From positions 1-31,641 of the IMG/VR virus record IMGVR_UViG_3300025168_000370: a stretch of DNA of 31,641 bases, one strand, 5' to 3'. The DNA is from a virus. The first letter of the stretch is position 1; each line of letters starts with the position of its first letter. A model generated the notes under the pieces. That model had not been told where the DNA came from and did no database searches. It worked only from the letters and a program-made list of their open reading frames with translations. A program made the position numbers and the translations under genes. Below, piece by piece: positions 24,263-31,641 of this stretch.

Positions 24263-25450
24263 TTAGGTCCTTGTAATAATAACCGAACTTCTTGTAACAG
24301 GTTGCATTCCAACTGCTATTTCGTTGTTAGGTCTATCTTGATTTAATTCTAATCCATAGTTTCCACTAGGGATTTGTCCTTCTTCTTGAATGGTTCTTGA
24401 AGATTCACCTAATAAATGATTAAACTCATTGGCGATATCAGCAAAATCTGTTTCTAATAATAGTGTAAAATCATCTTCTAATACAATTTGGTCGGTTATC
24501 AAACCACTACCTGTTCCGTCTTCAAGTCGAACACCATCTTGAGGTTCTGGTTGTAGAGATGTTTCTAGTCTAAGTCTTTGTCCACTTTCACCAACTAAAA
24601 CATCTTTTCTTGATTTTTGAGAAAAGTTTTCTAAAATTAAAGAACCATTCTCTTCTAAAAAGAATCTAAAGTTATCTTCACTTTTTAAAATAGAATCTGC
24701 ATCGCTTGAGGATTCGTCTGTACCATCAAGTGATAATACTCCACCACTTTCTTCTAACTCAAACCCATCTTCGTCAGCTGAACCAGCATCAATACTACTT
24801 TGTCCAGCAATAAAACTACGATGTGGATTTAATTTAGTATCATCAAACTGGTCTTGTAAACTATCTTCACCTATTAAAGTTCTACCATCCTCTGCACTTA
24901 ATGTTACATTGGCAGGTACAGTTCCGTCCTCTGATAATAATGCTCTATCCCCATTAATAACAATAGTATTTTCTAAAGTTATAAAACATATTCCGTCTTC
25001 AGATTTAAGTGGAGTTGAACCATCTGTTTCTGAAACAAATTTATTGATAAGTTCAAATCCTTGTATTGAGTTTGGTTGTTCAGCTAATAATTTACTTTGT
25101 CTAAGTATGCTAGATATATTAATACTACCAAGTTGTTCGATAGTTAATGTTGTTAAGTTTGTAGGATTGTCTTGTAGTAATCTATCACCTACACTTTGAA
25201 CTTGATATGGTTGAAATGTTAATACAGATGTTTCAGCAAGAAACCTATTTGTGTCTTGACCGACTGTACCAAATTCAGCAATAAAGTTATCACCATTAGT
25301 TTCATCAACAATAAAATTAGTTTGTGGTGTTGGGGGCAATCCGTCTAAAATAATTCTTTCTGTTAAACTGCCTTCAAGTTGTATACCATCACCATCTTGC
25401 TCTCCAAAAGGATTTTTTGCTAAATGTAAAAATAAATTCTCTGCAACCAT
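24263..25450 (-). CDS. Acidic repeat-module virion protein
   Basis: A 395-residue, strongly acidic protein with no family I can name. It is built from short Leu/Glu/Asp/Gly modules of the type LLSEDGTV, TLSAEDGRTLIGED, FELEESGGVL, VRLEDGTGSGL and IVLEDDFTLLLE. Two longer signatures, SLDGTDESSSDADSILKSED (from residue 240) and GESGQRLR (287-294), also occur in the neighbouring 1256-residue protein. The first residues NLFLHLAKNPFGEQDG and the last, PVTRSSVIITRT, look like ordered ends. The acidic repeats could bind divalent cations or form a beta-solenoid-like shaft, which is inference. The start overlaps the stop of the upstream gene (TAATG), suggesting coupled synthesis and a shared baseplate role. 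Confidence 0.78.
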   Translation of the reverse strand: MVAENLFLHLAKNPFGEQDGDGIQLEGSLTERIILDGLPPTPQTNFIVDETNGDNFIAEFGTVGQDTNRFLAETSVLTFQPYQVQSVGDRLLQDNPTNLTTLTIEQLGSINISSILRQSKLLAEQPNSIQGFELINKFVSETDGSTPLKSEDGICFITLENTIVINGDRALLSEDGTVPANVTLSAEDGRTLIGEDSLQDQFDDTKLNPHRSFIAGQSSIDAGSADEDGFELEESGGVLSLDGTDESSSDADSILKSEDNFRFFLEENGSLILENFSQKSRKDVLVGESGQRLRLETSLQPEPQDGVRLEDGTGSGLITDQIVLEDDFTLLLETDFADIANEFNHLLGESSRTIQEEGQIPSGNYGLELNQDRPNNEIAVGMQPVTRSSVIITRT

Positions 25451-28400
25451 TATCTTGCCCTCGCCGCTCTTGATACTCTTGAAACACTAAAGTTAGGAAC
25501 AAAAGCCAATTCTTGTTTACCACCTTGTATAGTGGCTGTTTCTGCAAAAATTCTATTACCTTTACCATACATTGTAATAGTACCATCTTCGCATAATATA
25601 CTAACACCTGCATTTTGTGATAAAATATTTTCTGCTATCATATTAACATTACCTAAATCGTCCTCTGCAATAATAGTACTTCCAGCATTTGATGATGAAC
25701 CATCACTACCATCAAGAGCAAGTGTGGATGTTGAAGAACCATCGATTGTAACTTTATCTGTTCTATTACCAATTCTTGCACCAGGTCGTACGACATAGTG
25801 TCTTCTAGGAATAAGTTCATCAAATATTTGATTAAATGTAGATGCAAGAATTGGTGAGAATGTACCATCTGTATCTACTCTTGCATATTCTTTACCAGCA
25901 TTTTTAACTGATAATGAAACAAATGATGCAATAGAAACTTTACCAAAAGGATTAAATCCAGCAGGGTGTACCGCTCTTTTTAATTCATTTAAATATGTTG
26001 CAGCTGATTGACCAACTTGAACTTCATATGAGAACTGTTGATAGTAATATGAATCTTGTATTCTAATTAAATCTTCATCGATTAACGATTGTACTGTTAT
26101 GTAATTACCTGTTGTATCAGTTGTTATATCTATGACAGCATCAGCAGTAGCAATATTCCCTAAAAGAATTGTACCAGTGGCTCCACCAGAATCTGTTATT
26201 GTAATATCTTTATTGGAAAAGTCAATCTTATCTTGAGTAATTAAATTAGAATCTGCATTATTTGATGAACTATCCGTTCCATTTAAAGCAATGTTATCAC
26301 CAATAGAATCACTATCTTGGTCTTCGAATAATAATGTGAAACCATCTTCAAGGAATATTTTATTACCTTGTTGTTCAGTTCGTAATCTTTGACCTGATTC
26401 TCCACCTAAAAATCTAGTACCAACATTAACATCACCATCAAGAATTACTTTACTATTCTCACCTGCAATAAGAGCGTTAGTAGATTCTAAAAGTATATCT
26501 CCACCATCATCTTCTAAATCAAAACCAGTTAATTCATTTCCACCAGTTTGTGTTCCGGCATCAAGTAACATTCTATCTTTAGTTCTTGTTATAGAATCAA
26601 ATATAATGCAATCGCCTTCATCTGTTATAATTGTATTTCTAGTTCTAGTTTCCATAATTCCACCAGTACCAGAATGATTAACTTCATAATAATATAATGT
26701 TGGTGCATTAATAGGAACAACTATTTGAATATAAGCACCTGCTGTTCCAATTGAAGTTGTAATTGGTGAAGATGTAACGCCAGAAGTAAACGCAACGCCA
26801 CCACCGTGAGTACCATCTGATGTAGAAGAAAATTTAAGTTGATGATTAAGTGTAGTATCTTCATTGTATAATGAGGGGTCAGATAAGTTAAAGTAATAAG
26901 TACTACCTTCTTTTAATAATAATTGTTTTTGTCTTTCACCATTTATTATAAAATACTCGTCACTTGCATCGGCAGGATTTTGATAATGTTTTACATTAAT
27001 TGTAAAAACTCTAACTGGTTCAAGGTTTGCACTTGTACCATCTAAAATAATATTGTCATCTTCCGTTAGTGGTAAAAGTTGTGTATCCTCTGCAAGTATA
27101 TTGTGATGATTAACATCTGCTTCTTGGTCTTCAAGAATAAATGGAATATCTACAGCTGTACTGTTTTCCATTACAATCTTTTCTGAATCTTCAAATGTTA
27201 CATCTAATTGTTGAGTATCAGAATTGTATCCTTGAACTGTACCTACATGAGTTGTTAAAGTATTGTTGGCTGCAAAAGTACCTGTTACATCTTTTAAAAT
27301 AAAGTGTGCTTGGAATGCTACATCAGGTATGTCAGTATCATCATAATCAAAACCAGAATCTTTTATGTTTAAAGAATTAACAGCACCAATGTCAGTTGTT
27401 AATGCTAAAAGTTTTGCACTACTACCACTATCAGAGGTAACTGAAATTGTTGGAAGACTGCTGTAACTACTACCAGGGTTTGTTATGAATACTTGGTTAA
27501 TAGAAGTTTGTTCTGCTTCTGTTGCAAAAGTACCTCTTTCTAAAATAAGTCTTTCGTCATCATTTGTAAATATATCTAATGAAACTTGAGTTAGATTAGA
27601 TATTAATTTATCACCAGCATCTAAACCTACTGCGTCAGTTCCGTTTAATATGATATTATCTTCAGTTTGTGGTGGATAAGAAATATATGTTTCTGAATCA
27701 TATGTACCTGTTGGTGCATCGGCCAGACCATGAAAGACAGTTGCATTAGGCATATAAAAAGTTTGGTCAGGAAATTCTAAAAATGTATGTGCATGAGAAT
27801 TGGTTGTTCCACCTGCACCAGTAGCCGTTAAAAATAATGGATAGAAATAGCCAGTTTTACCAGCACCTTTTTGATTATAATCAGCAGTACCAAAAATATA
27901 ATATGGCCCATCGGCTAACTCTCTAGATTCTAAAGCAATATTAAAAGGTAAGTCAGAAAGCTTTGAAGCTGTTTCTCTGTTTATACCATCTCCGTCTTCT
28001 AATAAAATTGAACCGCCAAGAGCAGATACTATACCTTCAGCGGCCTTAGTTCCGTCTCCACCAGTGAATACAACTTTGTCGCCAACTTCATAACCAGAAC
28101 CAGGTGTTTGTACAAAGACATCTGATACAGAACCTTCTACAATATTATTAACTTCAAGTTCAGCAAAACCATTACCTTTATTTGAATCAATTGCAACAGA
28201 TTCAGAAAGTGAATGTAAAATACCATCATTGGTAATATTTGTATTAGATATTATTGATTTAATTGTAAAGGATATACTAACATCTTTTGAGTTCGAAATG
28301 ACATCTATAATTTCACCTGTTTTAAAATTTCCAGCTGCACCTGGTTTAATATCTTCAATTTCAAATTCTGAAACAGAATCATTACCCTGAATAAATGTGG

Positions 28401-29220
28401 AAGCAGAATCTATAACTGCTGTAGCAAAAGAAGTTCTACCTGTGATAACTTGATTTAAAGCTTCTGAACCAGTTCCTTGTCCATTTGATACACATCTTAA
28501 TCGTTTTTTTGTTGACCATTTTCCGTCAGACAAACGCAACATGTTTTGGTTAGGATAAAATATATTAGAACTTTCATTGAGTAATAAACGCATAAAAAGT
28601 TTATGACCTTGAGATGTACCTTTGGCTGCATACAGGTCTCTAATATTTTTTACAAGATTTCTTTTTGATACACCAGTTGCTAATGTGTTAGGTATAACTT
28701 TTAAAAATGCTTCTCGAAATTGTGTAAAGAACTCATTGACAGTATTGTCAATATCAGCATAGTCTAAAAGTTGTTGAATGTTTTGTACAGGGTTACCTTT
28801 GTATTCAGTAAGTTCAGCTTCTGCACCAGATGTCAATCCTAAAATTGTTTCACCAATTTCAAATCTTTGATTAGCAGTTGTGTATAAAGAAGCGTTACGA
28901 ACATCTTCAACTATGATAGTTGTTTCGGCACCTGATGTCTGTCCTTTAATAATTTCACCATTTTGAAATTCTATTGAATCTTCAAGAACCATTCTATCAA
29001 TGGCTGAACCAATGGCTCCATTTTCAGATAAGACATATGCCGTTGTTTCTGGTTCTAGAGTAAGATAGTTTGTACCAGTTTTATATTTTATTCTTGCTGA
29101 TTCTAAAAACTTATAGAAATCTCTAACGAACGCTGAATAAACAGCATGGTCTTCGTCTTGAAGAAAATCAGGTAGTTGTCCTCTTATTAATGGTGAGAGT
29201 TTATTATCTATTATTGCCAT
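25450..29220 (-). CDS. Large baseplate structural protein in the gp7 position
   Basis: A 1256-residue protein between gp6 and gp8, where T4 encodes wedge initiator gp7 (1032 residues). I cannot align it to T4 gp7, so equivalence is by position only. The N-terminus IIDNKLSPLIRGQLPDFLQD plus a helical segment to about 235 (FYKFLESARIKY, VNEFFTQFREAFLKVIPN, LYAAKGTSQGHKLFMRLLLN) is typical of marine T4-like baseplate proteins. Beta modules follow: two TSGA units near 95 and 130, PGSGYEVGDKVVFTGGDGT and PGSSY units, and at about 740-862 a cupredoxin-like domain (LNHQLKFSSTSDGTHGGG, LYYYEVNHSGTGG). The C-terminal third is acidic LEDG-type repeats with GESGQRLR at 940-947 and three LNGTD/LDGSD units. 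It is probably an extended wedge arm. Confidence 0.82.
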   Translation of the reverse strand: MAIIDNKLSPLIRGQLPDFLQDEDHAVYSAFVRDFYKFLESARIKYKTGTNYLTLEPETTAYVLSENGAIGSAIDRMVLEDSIEFQNGEIIKGQTSGAETTIIVEDVRNASLYTTANQRFEIGETILGLTSGAEAELTEYKGNPVQNIQQLLDYADIDNTVNEFFTQFREAFLKVIPNTLATGVSKRNLVKNIRDLYAAKGTSQGHKLFMRLLLNESSNIFYPNQNMLRLSDGKWSTKKRLRCVSNGQGTGSEALNQVITGRTSFATAVIDSASTFIQGNDSVSEFEIEDIKPGAAGNFKTGEIIDVISNSKDVSISFTIKSIISNTNITNDGILHSLSESVAIDSNKGNGFAELEVNNIVEGSVSDVFVQTPGSGYEVGDKVVFTGGDGTKAAEGIVSALGGSILLEDGDGINRETASKLSDLPFNIALESRELADGPYYIFGTADYNQKGAGKTGYFYPLFLTATGAGGTTNSHAHTFLEFPDQTFYMPNATVFHGLADAPTGTYDSETYISYPPQTEDNIILNGTDAVGLDAGDKLISNLTQVSLDIFTNDDERLILERGTFATEAEQTSINQVFITNPGSSYSSLPTISVTSDSGSSAKLLALTTDIGAVNSLNIKDSGFDYDDTDIPDVAFQAHFILKDVTGTFAANNTLTTHVGTVQGYNSDTQQLDVTFEDSEKIVMENSTAVDIPFILEDQEADVNHHNILAEDTQLLPLTEDDNIILDGTSANLEPVRVFTINVKHYQNPADASDEYFIINGERQKQLLLKEGSTYYFNLSDPSLYNEDTTLNHQLKFSSTSDGTHGGGVAFTSGVTSSPITTSIGTAGAYIQIVVPINAPTLYYYEVNHSGTGGIMETRTRNTIITDEGDCIIFDSITRTKDRMLLDAGTQTGGNELTGFDLEDDGGDILLESTNALIAGENSKVILDGDVNVGTRFLGGESGQRLRTEQQGNKIFLEDGFTLLFEDQDSDSIGDNIALNGTDSSSNNADSNLITQDKIDFSNKDITITDSGGATGTILLGNIATADAVIDITTDTTGNYITVQSLIDEDLIRIQDSYYYQQFSYEVQVGQSAATYLNELKRAVHPAGFNPFGKVSIASFVSLSVKNAGKEYARVDTDGTFSPILASTFNQIFDELIPRRHYVVRPGARIGNRTDKVTIDGSSTSTLALDGSDGSSSNAGSTIIAEDDLGNVNMIAENILSQNAGVSILCEDGTITMYGKGNRIFAETATIQGGKQELAFVPNFSVSRVSRAARAR

Positions 29221-29230
29221 ATTGCTTCAT

Positions 29231-31204
29231 CTAGTAAGAACTGCTTGAACTCGATGAACTGCTTGAACTCGATGAAGTACCACTCGTTGTACCACCAGAT
29301 GTAGAAACAGTGGTTGATGTTGTAGTACCTGAACCTGATGTTGTAAAGGTCGACCCAGAAGCAGTTTCTGTATCAGAGTTGGCTGTTATGGTTGTGTTTA
29401 TAAAATCTATTTCTAATATTTGATTTCGAACAGGCACAATGTCATTTGAGTTTGGTGTTACAAGCAATCGTATTTGTGTTGATGCTGAACCATCAACATC
29501 TGAAACTGCTGTAATATTAATATTGTTAATACTAATCGCACCTGTATCATAATCTATTGTTCCAGCTTGTTCATCAGCATAAGAACGAGCAGTTCCGACA
29601 AATGCATATCTTCTTAGATTTCCGTTACCGTCATCATCAAAGAAATATTCTGTTTCTGTATCAGTACTTACTTTAAAGCCAGTTGATGATACAACTCCAC
29701 CAGACACAGCAAGATAACCGGCCTCAGGGTGAAATAAAGCATTATTAAAGGGTACATAATAAGAGATTGTAGTACCTTGAGTAGGTGTGAAAAACTTTGA
29801 TAAATTTACAGTTGTTGTATTGTTTAGTATTGAAGTATCAGCTGTATCAATAATTCTTGATACTTCAGATGCTCTATACTGTGAGTTAAATTGTAGAAGT
29901 GTATTTGAGTTGTAATTTGTAAGAGCAGTTGTAACTGCTGTATCAAGAGCAGAAGAAATTTTTGTTGTAGAAGACGAATCAAATTTATAGTTAACTGCCA
30001 AACGAATAAAAGTTGTGTCTGGGTCAACAATCACAGGTGTAATTGATGCTACTGTGTATGGTGCTAAGTCTGTTACTAATTGATTTTTTTGTGTTGATGT
30101 TAAAACAGAACCTGTTGTTGATTTAATTGAAATAAAAACTTTACCATATTCAGGTGTTGAACTTACACCAGTTGATGAATCATAACTTCCGTCTTCACCA
30201 CCAAAGACTGAAACAGCTTGTGTATTTGGAAATAATCTTTTTGTAAGAACTTCAAAGTCAGAGGTTGTTACGGCACGACCTTGTGTAGCATAATCAAGTG
30301 GTGCATTTGTTTTAATAGATTTTAAAGATTCTGGTTCAGCTCCACCTTCAGCTCTTAGGACTGTTGAAATAGTAACATCTGTTTCATCACCAATAGAACT
30401 TGGTGGACTAAATTGAAATGCGCCATTGGCTTCTGTTTTATTAGTTACAACATATTGTAGTAAAACAATATTACCATCTTCAATAGCTTTAGATGTAATA
30501 CCATCTCCGAAATAAACTTCATGTTTTCCACCTTCAACTTCTTGTAAAAAATAAACAGTAGATGTATTAGTCAACTGTGTAATGTCAGTTGCCTTTGTAA
30601 AAGTTGTTGTTGTTGAATCGGTAGAAGAGTTAATAACTTTAACAGTTAGTGTTGAGGTATCAGCACGATTGTCTCTTAGTAAAAATCTTTGTTCGATGTC
30701 AGAGGTATCAGCTGTGTAACGAGTTGATACAAATGTTCCTTCGTAAACATCAATCGAATCAAAATTAATAGAGTTACCAAATTTTGTAGAAGTCTGGTCT
30801 TGAGCTGTGACAAAGTTGTAGGATGTGCCATCATAGTTTGTAGAAAATTTTGTACCTGCTGATAATGTAATTGCTGTTTGATTTGTTCTAATGGATACAT
30901 TAATAATTGCTTTGGCAGCTCTTGCTGATTGAACTTCGTATCCTAACATTTTAGCATGTGACACCACAGACGAACGTAATGATGCTGAATCTAAAAACAT
31001 TTCATTCGCTAACATGTTAGCGTTGAAACCTAAGTAGTGAGTATTGTATGCAAGGGTGTCAAGTAAAATATTAAAACCAGAACCATCAAAGTCATAATCT
31101 TTAAAAGTATCTTGTGCTTTTAAAAATATTTTTAAGTTCTCTTTGATTTGGTCAAAGTCTAGTTCGGTAATTCTTAATCTTTTTTTATTAACAACAGTTG
31201 CCAT
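29231..31204 (-). CDS. 6: Baseplate wedge protein gp6
   Basis: gp6 forms the continuous inner ring of the baseplate and belongs to the same wide family as P2 gpJ. Its 657 residues match T4 (660). The N-terminal half holds the family signature FNILLDTLAYNTHYLGFNAN, MLANEMFLDSASLRSSVVSH and AKMLGYEVQSARAAKA. Later blocks are YEGTFVSTRYT, VYFGDGITSKAIEDGNIVLL and YATQGRAVTTSDFEVLTKRL. The C-terminus carries an unusual tail of Thr, Ser and Gly ending in thirteen consecutive serines before a terminal Tyr. It is partly encoded by an 18-base tandem repeat, and I know of no counterpart in T4. The start codon overlaps the gp25 stop by one base. Confidence 0.94.
   Translation of the reverse strand: MATVVNKKRLRITELDFDQIKENLKIFLKAQDTFKDYDFDGSGFNILLDTLAYNTHYLGFNANMLANEMFLDSASLRSSVVSHAKMLGYEVQSARAAKAIINVSIRTNQTAITLSAGTKFSTNYDGTSYNFVTAQDQTSTKFGNSINFDSIDVYEGTFVSTRYTADTSDIEQRFLLRDNRADTSTLTVKVINSSTDSTTTTFTKATDITQLTNTSTVYFLQEVEGGKHEVYFGDGITSKAIEDGNIVLLQYVVTNKTEANGAFQFSPPSSIGDETDVTISTVLRAEGGAEPESLKSIKTNAPLDYATQGRAVTTSDFEVLTKRLFPNTQAVSVFGGEDGSYDSSTGVSSTPEYGKVFISIKSTTGSVLTSTQKNQLVTDLAPYTVASITPVIVDPDTTFIRLAVNYKFDSSSTTKISSALDTAVTTALTNYNSNTLLQFNSQYRASEVSRIIDTADTSILNNTTTVNLSKFFTPTQGTTISYYVPFNNALFHPEAGYLAVSGGVVSSTGFKVSTDTETEYFFDDDGNGNLRRYAFVGTARSYADEQAGTIDYDTGAISINNINITAVSDVDGSASTQIRLLVTPNSNDIVPVRNQILEIDFINTTITANSDTETASGSTFTTSGSGTTTSTTVSTSGGTTSGTSSSSSSSSSSSSSY
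29238..29273 (-). repeat. 18-base tandem repeat encoding polyserine in gp6
   Basis: Two perfect, adjacent copies of GAACTGCTTGAACTCGAT (plus-strand reading) at 29238-29255 and 29256-29273. In the gp6 frame each encodes six serines using mixed TCA, AGC, AGT and TCG codons. This implies duplication of DNA and not only amino-acid selection. Confidence 0.9.
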
Positions 31205-31641
31205 TATCGTAATCTCTCTAAAAATAAATCCATTTCCACCAACTGGGTCGGTGTATTTCTAACATAGAAATCTACTGTAACAGTATAAGCATTTCTATCA
31301 TAATCAGGTGTGCATCTTACAGCTTGTAATCTAGCACGAGGTTCAAAATTACGAATAACATCTTCAATCTTTCTAGCAAGAACAACACCAGTAATCGGTG
31401 TCATATTTTCAAATAACATATCACGAACACCAGAACCTATTTCTGGGTGGAAAGGTTTTTCAAATGGATTCAATAAAACTAAATTTCTAATTGAACGCTT
31501 GACTGCTTGAACATCTTCAATAATGTTAACATCAGAATTAGAATTCCTTTTTGCAAAGAATAAATCTAAATCAGAGTATACTTTTGAAACTTTTGTGCGT
31601 GACGCATTGGTTAATTGTGCATCAGTACCTTTTTCACCTAC
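31204..31641 (-). CDS. 25: Baseplate wedge protein gp25 (5' end outside window)
   Basis: gp25 is the lysozyme-like-fold wedge protein at the baseplate core, the most conserved wedge component across contractile tails. The frame is open to the window edge, giving 145 residues (T4: 132). Conserved blocks are KVYSDLDLFFAKRN, VQAVKRSIRNLVLLNPFEKP, FHPEIGSGVRDMLFENMTPI and IEDVIRNFEPRARL, which parallel T4 gp25 (LYSDIDP, RPFDPEFGCDLSDQLFENMTP, IESAVRNYEPR). A TTG at 31473 is not the start, because conserved residues continue upstream of it. The true start must lie beyond base 31641, or just inside, with no ATG visible. The stop overlaps the gp6 start by one base. Confidence 0.95.
   Translation of the reverse strand, partial: VGEKGTDAQLTNASRTKVSKVYSDLDLFFAKRNSNSDVNIIEDVQAVKRSIRNLVLLNPFEKPFHPEIGSGVRDMLFENMTPITGVVLARKIEDVIRNFEPRARLQAVRCTPDYDRNAYTVTVDFYVRNTPTQLVEMDLFLERLR

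Noticed and set aside
31471-31473. TTG at 31473 as the start of gp25
   Set aside because: Conserved gp25 sequence, including YSDLD and RSIRN, continues upstream in the same frame to the window edge.
1-31641. tRNA genes, CRISPR arrays or insertion sequences
   Set aside because: No cloverleaf, spaced repeat array, transposase or terminal inverted repeats were seen; gaps are too short to hold most of them.

Overview
The window is part of the late structural module of a T4-like myovirus. Genes run in T4 order along the minus strand: baseplate wedge gp25 and gp6, a protein in the gp7 position, gp8, several large baseplate/fibre proteins, then neck gp13 and gp14, tail completion gp15, terminase gp16 and gp17, sheath gp18, tube gp19 and portal gp20. 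The DNA is AT-rich (hand counts of single 60-base lines run from about 22% to 52% GC, most near 30-35%). Many proteins resemble those of marine T4-like phages (cyanophages and pelagiphages) more than T4 itself, so a phage of a marine AT-rich host is likely. No host-specific gene is present and the host cannot be named. Both window edges cut genes: portal on the left and gp25 on the right.

Layout by region. 1-4151: head-to-tail connector and tail (portal, tube, sheath). 4152-4564: a small plus-strand gene for an HNH-like zinc protein that has lost its histidines, sitting between sheath and terminase. 4561-9241: packaging motor and neck, as tightly overlapping genes. 9171-11764: a sugar cassette made of an NAD-dependent epimerase on the minus strand and two related glycosyltransferases on the plus strand, inserted where T4 carries its fibritin gene. 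11751-16241: one conserved gene of unknown function and five small to medium fibre/structural genes, including a tandem duplicate pair and a repeat-built fibre. 16241-29220: the large adsorption proteins (2160, 497, 395 and 1256 residues). 29231-31641: gp6 and gp25.

Transcription: perfect copies of the T4-type late promoter octamer TATAAATA lie in intergenic gaps ahead of gp20, gp18, the fibre gene at 15073 and gp8 (two copies), plus one on the plus strand at the HNH-like gene. A consensus sigma-70-type promoter overlaps a near-match to the late octamer ahead of the gene starting at 13377. Most other genes are coupled by TAATG-type stop/start overlaps. There is no gene-free stretch longer than about 120 bases, and I saw no tRNA, CRISPR array or insertion sequence.

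The most unusual points are the sugar cassette and its 71-base overlap with gp13, the dead-looking HNH protein with a possibly leaderless transcript, a copper-protein-like domain lacking two expected copper ligands inside the gp7-position protein, and short acidic repeat modules shared between separate virion proteins.
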